From: Nomia melanderi
Lineage: Eukaryota; Arthropoda; Insecta; Hymenoptera; Halictidae
Assembly (NCBI RefSeq): GCF_051020985.1
Contig: NC_135003.1
Coordinates: forward strand, 5,759,501 to 5,823,500
Direction: 5' to 3'
Length of the DNA: 64,000 nucleotides
The notes under the pieces are model-generated. The model saw nothing but the letters and a program-made list of their open reading frames with translations, did not search any database and was not told where the DNA came from. Position 1 is the stretch's first letter; each line of letters begins with the position of its first letter. Shown here piece after piece: positions 59,380 through 64,000 of the stretch. Made by a program: the position numbers and the translations under genes.

Positions 59380-59627
59380 TTAACACGTTAATTACCACGA
59401 GAATTTCGAGCTTCTTGTACGGTAATATTTATTCTTTCATAACAAAAGCAAATAGTATTAGAAATAATTATTAATGATTTACTATCACAATACTCATATT
59501 ACAATATTATCTAACAACTTGTGTCCCTAAATATTTTTATTCAACATCAATTATTTTATTGTAATTATTCTCGAGCAATTTGAAAGCTGAGGGTCATCAG
59601 TGACTATCGTGGCAGTGAACGAGCTAA
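59380..59627. mobile_element. TTAA-type MITE, family C, copy 2
   Basis: The left end is TTAACACGTTAATTACCACG and the inverse of the right end is TTAGCTCGTTCACTGCCACG; the right TTAA has become CTAA. The interior aligns with 7706-7938 (TTTTTATTCAACATCAATTA against TTTTTATTCAACGTCAATTG). It is 248 bp and non-coding. Confidence 0.55.
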
Positions 59628-59634
59628 TCTATCA

Positions 59635-59898
59635 ATTTAATCTTAATAATGAAATCTAATTTAAATCCAAACGTTTAACCTATTCACTATCTAATACAAT
59701 TTTTATCTATTCAAGTTTCGCGAAAATTTCAGTGTTATCGTTGCAGATCGTGAGTCGTAGAATAATTAATAATTTAGTTCTTAATAATGAAATCTAATTT
59801 AAGTCGAAACGTTTAATATATTCACTATCTAATCTAATTTTGATCTATTCAAGTTTCGCGAAAGTTTCAATATTATCGTTGCAGATGGTGAGTCGTAG
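59635..59898. repeat. 138-bp tandem duplication
   Basis: The block from TCTTAATAATGAAATC (59641) to GTGAGTCGTAG (59760) recurs at a constant 138-bp offset (59779-59898) with a modest number of substitutions. The duplication starts 8 bp after the MITE ends. Confidence 0.85.
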
Positions 59899-60076
59899 AG
59901 CAGTTTATGGGCCATAAAACGCGGATGGTGCGTTTCGCATTCGCTATCAGTCTCTTTCTTAATAAATGCCCGAAATACAGTGACAGAAAGAATACCGGTG
60001 GTTCGCGGGTATTATTGCGATCGTAAATGTTCGCATGGTAGCTAGAAGATTCGCGGTGAACTGTGCATCTGGGCAG

Positions 60077-60484
60077 TTACGGAGAATTCCTGAGCAAACG
60101 CAGCGTGAGATCACCGTGACTAGGTGAACTTACGATGACGGTGTTCCCCAGGAAAAAAGGAAACAGCCGCGCAACCGGATCGAGGAATCTTTGCGAAGTA
60201 GTACGGTGTTCTGCATTTGCAATGAATAAACGGGCCTGAGTTATTAACATCACGTGTAACGCAGCTACTGCATCTCCATTTTGTCTTTCATGACTGTGTA
60301 AGTTCCCATACGTTCCATAAGTAATGTCATTTTTAGAAATAATTTTAGAACCGAAAAAAAATGTCGAAACCCCCACTGGTAGGAGACTTCTTGCAATACT
60401 GATGATCTCAGAAGTTTCACGAACGTCGACATCTGTATCCACGCGAACACTGTCTTCACTTATATACGATATATTATTCGAACT
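60077..60484 (-). CDS. Candidate exon or pseudogene, open for 135 codons
   Basis: A minus-strand frame is open from a TGA at 60487 to TAA at 60077-60079 without an early ATG. It begins SSNNISYISEDSVRVDTDVD and later reads HVMLITQARLFIANAEHRTT. Composition is mixed and protein-like and GC at third positions is fairly high. If real it is an internal or terminal exon. No domain is recognised. The minus-strand word CTACCAGTGGGGGTTT has a rough relative in the 34.65-kb region, so a transposon origin is possible. Confidence 0.25.
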   Translation of the reverse strand, partial: SSNNISYISEDSVRVDTDVDVRETSEIISIARSLLPVGVSTFFFGSKIISKNDITYGTYGNLHSHERQNGDAVAALHVMLITQARLFIANAEHRTTSQRFLDPVARLFPFFLGNTVIVSSPSHGDLTLRLLRNSP

Positions 60485-60489
60485 TCAGT

Positions 60490-61042
60490 TCCATTGTTAG
60501 TGCAATCGATTTTTAATGATTTATTTCATATTTAATTAAAATTAAATATGAAAGAAAGAAATTAGAATTTTAATTATTATTTAAATAATTCGTAATTATG
60601 ACAAACAAACTAGTCATTTACGTGGGAATCCAAACATTAAAAAAGAATACAGTAATATCAGAAATATAGCAGTATAAATCAGTTATATAGTAATATAAGT
60701 AATAGTATAGGAAAAGTTAAAGAAGGAAAGTGTTAAAGTGATAGCTAATTTAACTGTGCAGCAGAATATCTTGTAAAAAAGGGAGATGCCAAACAGATGT
60801 TTCTGGATACAATGTTTAATATCTAACAAGAGACACGATGCAAATAGGTAAATCATTGAATAATTAATTCATCGATAGATTGAAAAAAAATAGTCTGTAT
60901 ATTAAAGAAATTTAATGAAATTCAATCACTGAAATTGTATAGTTATAAAGAAACTACGTATACAACATGAGAATATATGGGAAGAAAAACTCTCATAACA
61001 GAATTGTATTTTTTCAATCACTATGGATTACGTACAAAATAT
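60490..61042. other. AT-rich gene-free stretch
   Basis: Nothing is recognised. Confidence 0.45.
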
Positions 61043-61216
61043 GTACTTTATATTTTCTACTTTTATAGGCTGAGAAAGTATACACATGTAATACTTTACA
61101 ACTTTATTTTATGTTTTCTACCTTCATAGGTTGAAAAAGCATACACATGTACTTTACAACCATATTTTATACCTCTACTTTTATGGGTTGAAAAAATATA
61201 CATATGTACTTTAAAG
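61043..61216. repeat. Three tandem units of 57-61 bp
   Basis: CTACTTTTATAGGCTGAGAA, CTACCTTCATAGGTTGAAAA and CTACTTTTATGGGTTGAAAA begin near 61057, 61118 and 61175, each followed by an ACATGTA-type segment. Confidence 0.8.
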
Positions 61217-62510
61217 TTGTTTAAGAATTGCTTTCTTTTAAAAAATGTGCAGTTTACGTTTCGTTTGAACTTACGTATATACTAACGTGCAGTTACATAC
61301 TCTAAAACGTTAACATTGAAACACGGGGAACGTTCATTGTTCACGCTTGGAGCTTACCGTCGTTGCTTACCGATTTTTCCTTGGCCCCTGAGCACTCTTC
61401 GAAGGACAACAACCACACTTTCATACACATGTATCTACTCAGTAAAAGTTCAAACTCAATTTTCTCGAAGACGAAGCAATTTGTGAAACAATTTTATTCT
61501 ACATTATTTCTCTCATTTTTCTCTTATAGAATTACAACTCTTTGGCTTTCACTTCAGCTTTCCACTTGTACCACTCCTTACGACACACTCTACGTATTTA
61601 AATTACACCTTATTGTGCCTCATTCAATTTATTCAGAGAATTGTGGTAAACTAGTATTAAATGCTCCAATACTTTCTTGAACAATGCAATCATTTTCGAA
61701 CAATTAATGTAGTTTAAAGCGCTTTTAAAAACTGTCAAAGTTTCGATAAGATAATGAGTTACGATTTCCATGGACTATTTTCGTGAAACAGCATAACAGG
61801 TTTCGTTGGTACGCAAAATAAGAATCGAGGTTCTTTTTAAAGCAACGTGACATTTTCATATTCTGCGCAATTGAAATGAAAACCACGGCTTGCAATAAAG
61901 CAAGCAATTTACTGTTGCAGTCGTAAGAGGTTGTATAAAGGTAGTCATCCAAGATAACGTTTAGAATAAAAATGTAATTTCAAAGACAATAAATATTTCT
62001 TTATGACAGAAGTTTTGATGAATTATAGTACGTATATATGTTGATAGTGGAATCAAGGTGATAAAAGATTGCAACATAAGATAGCATTCAGAATGTAAAC
62101 TGCTATACGTTTTCTTTATCATACGTTACCAAACCGCTAAAACGGATCTAACATTAGATCTAGTAATTAAATGTTTACCATATTACTTATTGTTGTCTTT
62201 AAAAGATTTAATGTATATTAAATTAAATAAGTTTATAAAATGTTACAATTTAAAAGAACAAATATTGTAACACTGACTTTGCTTGATTATTTCATTTCTT
62301 AATTCTTATCGGTGATTCTATACAAATATCCAGAAACAATATCTGTACATAATTATTATATTTAAATGGAATGAAAAAGATTTCGATGAGTAAAGTCATT
62401 CAGATTGAAAGCTGCTTCAACAAACTATAAACAAATACAACAATTTTCTGTTAAATCTAATTTAGAATTTACATAAATGAAACGTTGATGAGATCACTTA
62501 CTTATTAAAT
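61217..62510. other. AT-rich gene-free stretch
   Basis: A 105-codon plus-strand frame opens at a TTG (61363-61680) and is Ser/Leu/Phe-rich with no recognised motif. No other feature is supported. Confidence 0.4.
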
Positions 62511-62840
62511 TTCCCAGGGACGTAACCGAATTTTCATTGGAACAGGATTGCACGCTCTCGGCGGTGCACGTATAAACTTCGTCCCGACGACTTCGGATCG
62601 TATTAAAAAGGATTTGCGCACAACCTATCGACTTAGCGCGCGAGGCGAACTCCGTATTAGATGCCATAACTTAAGTGAACCTCGGTCGACTGTAAACTAG
62701 AAGCACGCGCGCCTCTCGCGTTTCTCCGTTCGACCGTAAACATCCACTGCGTTTACCTCGATCAAGTTTGCACGAAGACGCGTTTAAAGTCAATTTGTGA
62801 TTCTCAGTGTGTCTCCTTGCGAATATTCGTCATGTTCGTC
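62510..62840. other. CpG-rich, promoter-like patch
   Basis: It contains TTCTCAGTGTG, close to an initiator (A at 62806), with TGTTC at +28 to +32 matching four of five DPE positions. No coding frame follows. It is a candidate promoter only. Confidence 0.2.
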
Positions 62841-62866
62841 GTAACGAAGTAGAACGATACGGTAGA

Positions 62867-62957
62867 TAATTACTACACGGTGGATTTTTATCCATTTATA
62901 GGAAGTTTGATAGAATGCATACGATACGAAAAAATGTGGAAGATACTTATAGTGTAG
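62867..62957. mobile_element. Deleted derivative of MITE family A
   Basis: The left end TAATTACTACACGGTGGATT and adjoining ATTTATAGGAAGTTTGATAG match family A. Only about 91 bp remain before an inverse TACTACACT end (ATAGTGTAGTA), so most of the interior is lost. Confidence 0.45.
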
Positions 62958-63029
62958 TACTGTTTATAATGTCTCCTGAGGAAAAACATTTTCTATTGTA
63001 AACCTACTTTCCCAATTATATTTTTAATA

Positions 63030-63149
63030 ATTATATTCTTAAATACTATATTTGCAGAAATTACGTTCTTAAAAGCTATATTATTAAAAATAATATTCTT
63101 CAAAATGATATTTACAACAACTGTATTCTCAAAAATTTTAAACAACAAA
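63030..63149. repeat. Four 30-bp tandem units
   Basis: Units start at 63030, 63060, 63090 and 63120 with the shared core ATTMYRTTCTTMAAAW. The period is a multiple of three, so the minus strand stays open for about 60 codons as an Ile/Asn-rich repeat; I regard this as a by-product of the tandem array. Confidence 0.7.
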
Positions 63150-63279
63150 TGAAAATTCGAAGCACTTAGTAACAGTCCCAATTATTCAAAAAATCAATAT
63201 TTCCAATCATCGTTGGACTTAATTCTATTCACACATTCCCATTATTACTTGTTACGCTAGAAGCACCACTCTACGCTAG

Positions 63280-64000
63280 AAGCTACCACCATCATCCACC
63301 CAACAGCACTGTCGTTTAGAAAAACCATAAAGACAAGAATCTGGCGACATTTCTTTCCCACGTGCACGAGACGCGGTGCCACTAAATCAAGTCTAAATTA
63401 AAGAGCGACATTAATGCGCGCCCATGAAATTGAAAGTAAAATCATAAACGAAGGACACCGGAATTGAGTAGCCCCGTGGTAAAGTGATTTTAATTAAGCA
63501 CCGAATCTTGATTAAACTACGAAGCGGCTCTTTCTTCGCCCCGACGTTTCAGTGGGGCCGGCCACTTAACATAGCGACGTCCCCAACAAGCAATTATGGG
63601 TCTCCATTAAGCATCCGAATCAGAGAGAAGCCAAGGGGGCCCGGCAATTATTCCAAGCGGCTAATAAATTTAGCCGGCCCATGTACAAGTAGACCGGTGT
63701 TCCTCGCTCGTAGCCGCATCCCGGTCCGGCAGGGTAATATTGTTTACGGTGCGAAGTTAGATTAGTCTTGTAATAACGGTACCAAAACGTGGCCACGGCC
63801 GCGAGGGAATTGGGCTTTCACGACACCGACGATTCCCATGGTAACGATCGAACGCGACCCCTGCGCTGCGCCTGACCGTATAAATGACGTGCATCTTGGT
63901 CCACCGAGGGCTCAATAATTAGAGAGAACCCCGCAATCGTGCAAGTAGAATGATACACCTGGTGTACGTAGTTGTCCAGAATTACCATATAGCTTAACCA
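63280..64000. other. CpG-rich patch, candidate conserved non-coding element
   Basis: The 700-bp block has mixed CpG and homeodomain-like TTAATTAAG/CAATTA words, AGCCGGCC and GGGGCCGGCC words, and no credible frame. An X-box match lies at 63832-63845. It continues past the window edge. Confidence 0.35.
63832..63845 (+). promoter_or_regulatory. X-box-like motif ATTCCCATGGTAAC
   Basis: It fits RYYNYY-N2-RRNRAC at every position. It is the second full match in the window. Confidence 0.3.

Noticed and set aside
62993..63181. 62-codon minus-strand frame with repeated Ile/Asn motif
   Set aside because: It is explained by a 30-bp tandem DNA repeat whose period is a multiple of three; no other support for translation.

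Overview
This window looks like non-coding nuclear DNA from an insect, most likely a hymenopteran such as a bee. The grounds are a very AT-rich background broken by short, CpG-rich patches (about 300-750 bp), a high density of small TTAA-bounded MITE-like elements, arthropod-type TACAGGGTGT repeat ends, and no compact gene layout. The species is an inference; no single gene or RNA fixes it. I found no convincing complete protein gene, tRNA, rRNA, CRISPR array or bacterial-type operon. It reads as intergenic or long-intron sequence.

The best-supported content is mobile DNA. At least eleven short elements or half-elements begin and end at TTAA, as piggyBac-superfamily insertions do, and fall into several terminal-sequence families. 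These are B (1411-1637, 5097-5318, 47532-47754, half copies at 379 and 34882), C (7706-7938, 20316-20540, 59380-59627), D (7395-7643) and E (5471-5721, 32994-33246, 42048-42265, partial 36109), plus a looser one at 13863-14149. A second group uses TA target sites: a 373-bp foldback MITE with two 171-nt arms (43712-44084; partial copies near 35613 and inside 55421-55635), a 215-bp MITE (35398-35612; relatives at 39703 and 62867) and a 717-bp pogo/Tigger-like element (55056-55772). Several are nested. The foldback MITE at 43.7 kb splits a repeat whose uninterrupted paralogue lies at 38.3 kb and acts as an empty site. A possible BEL/Pao-type LTR remnant on the minus strand fills 16690-17935, with a TATA box in the loop of a perfect 12-bp hairpin and an array of two alternating motifs.

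Tandem structure is common: a near-perfect 239-bp duplication with identical TA microsatellites (26691-27184), a 138-bp duplication (59635-59898), a 116-bp duplication ending in a 20-bp palindrome (14720-14938), a 44-bp array (47887-48125), 57-61-bp units (61043-61216), 30-bp units (63030-63149) and 17-bp units (12023-12090).

The CpG-rich patches (about 0.87-1.17, 12.84-13.40, 20.9-21.3, 32.0-32.4, 33.6-34.3, 35.0-35.3, 42.7-43.4, 47.1-47.4, 50.3-50.8, 54.4-55.05, 57.0-57.4, 58.7-58.95, 59.9-60.45, 62.5-62.85 and 63.3-64.0 kb) are the likeliest functional DNA: enhancers, promoters or isolated exons. A few carry open frames that look somewhat protein-like (minus-strand 48.9-49.1 kb and 60.1-60.5 kb, plus-strand 21.07-21.33 kb), listed as low-confidence candidates. 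Others carry X-box-like, PAR-bZIP-like or E-box motifs. Nothing here amounts to a demonstrably new biological system.
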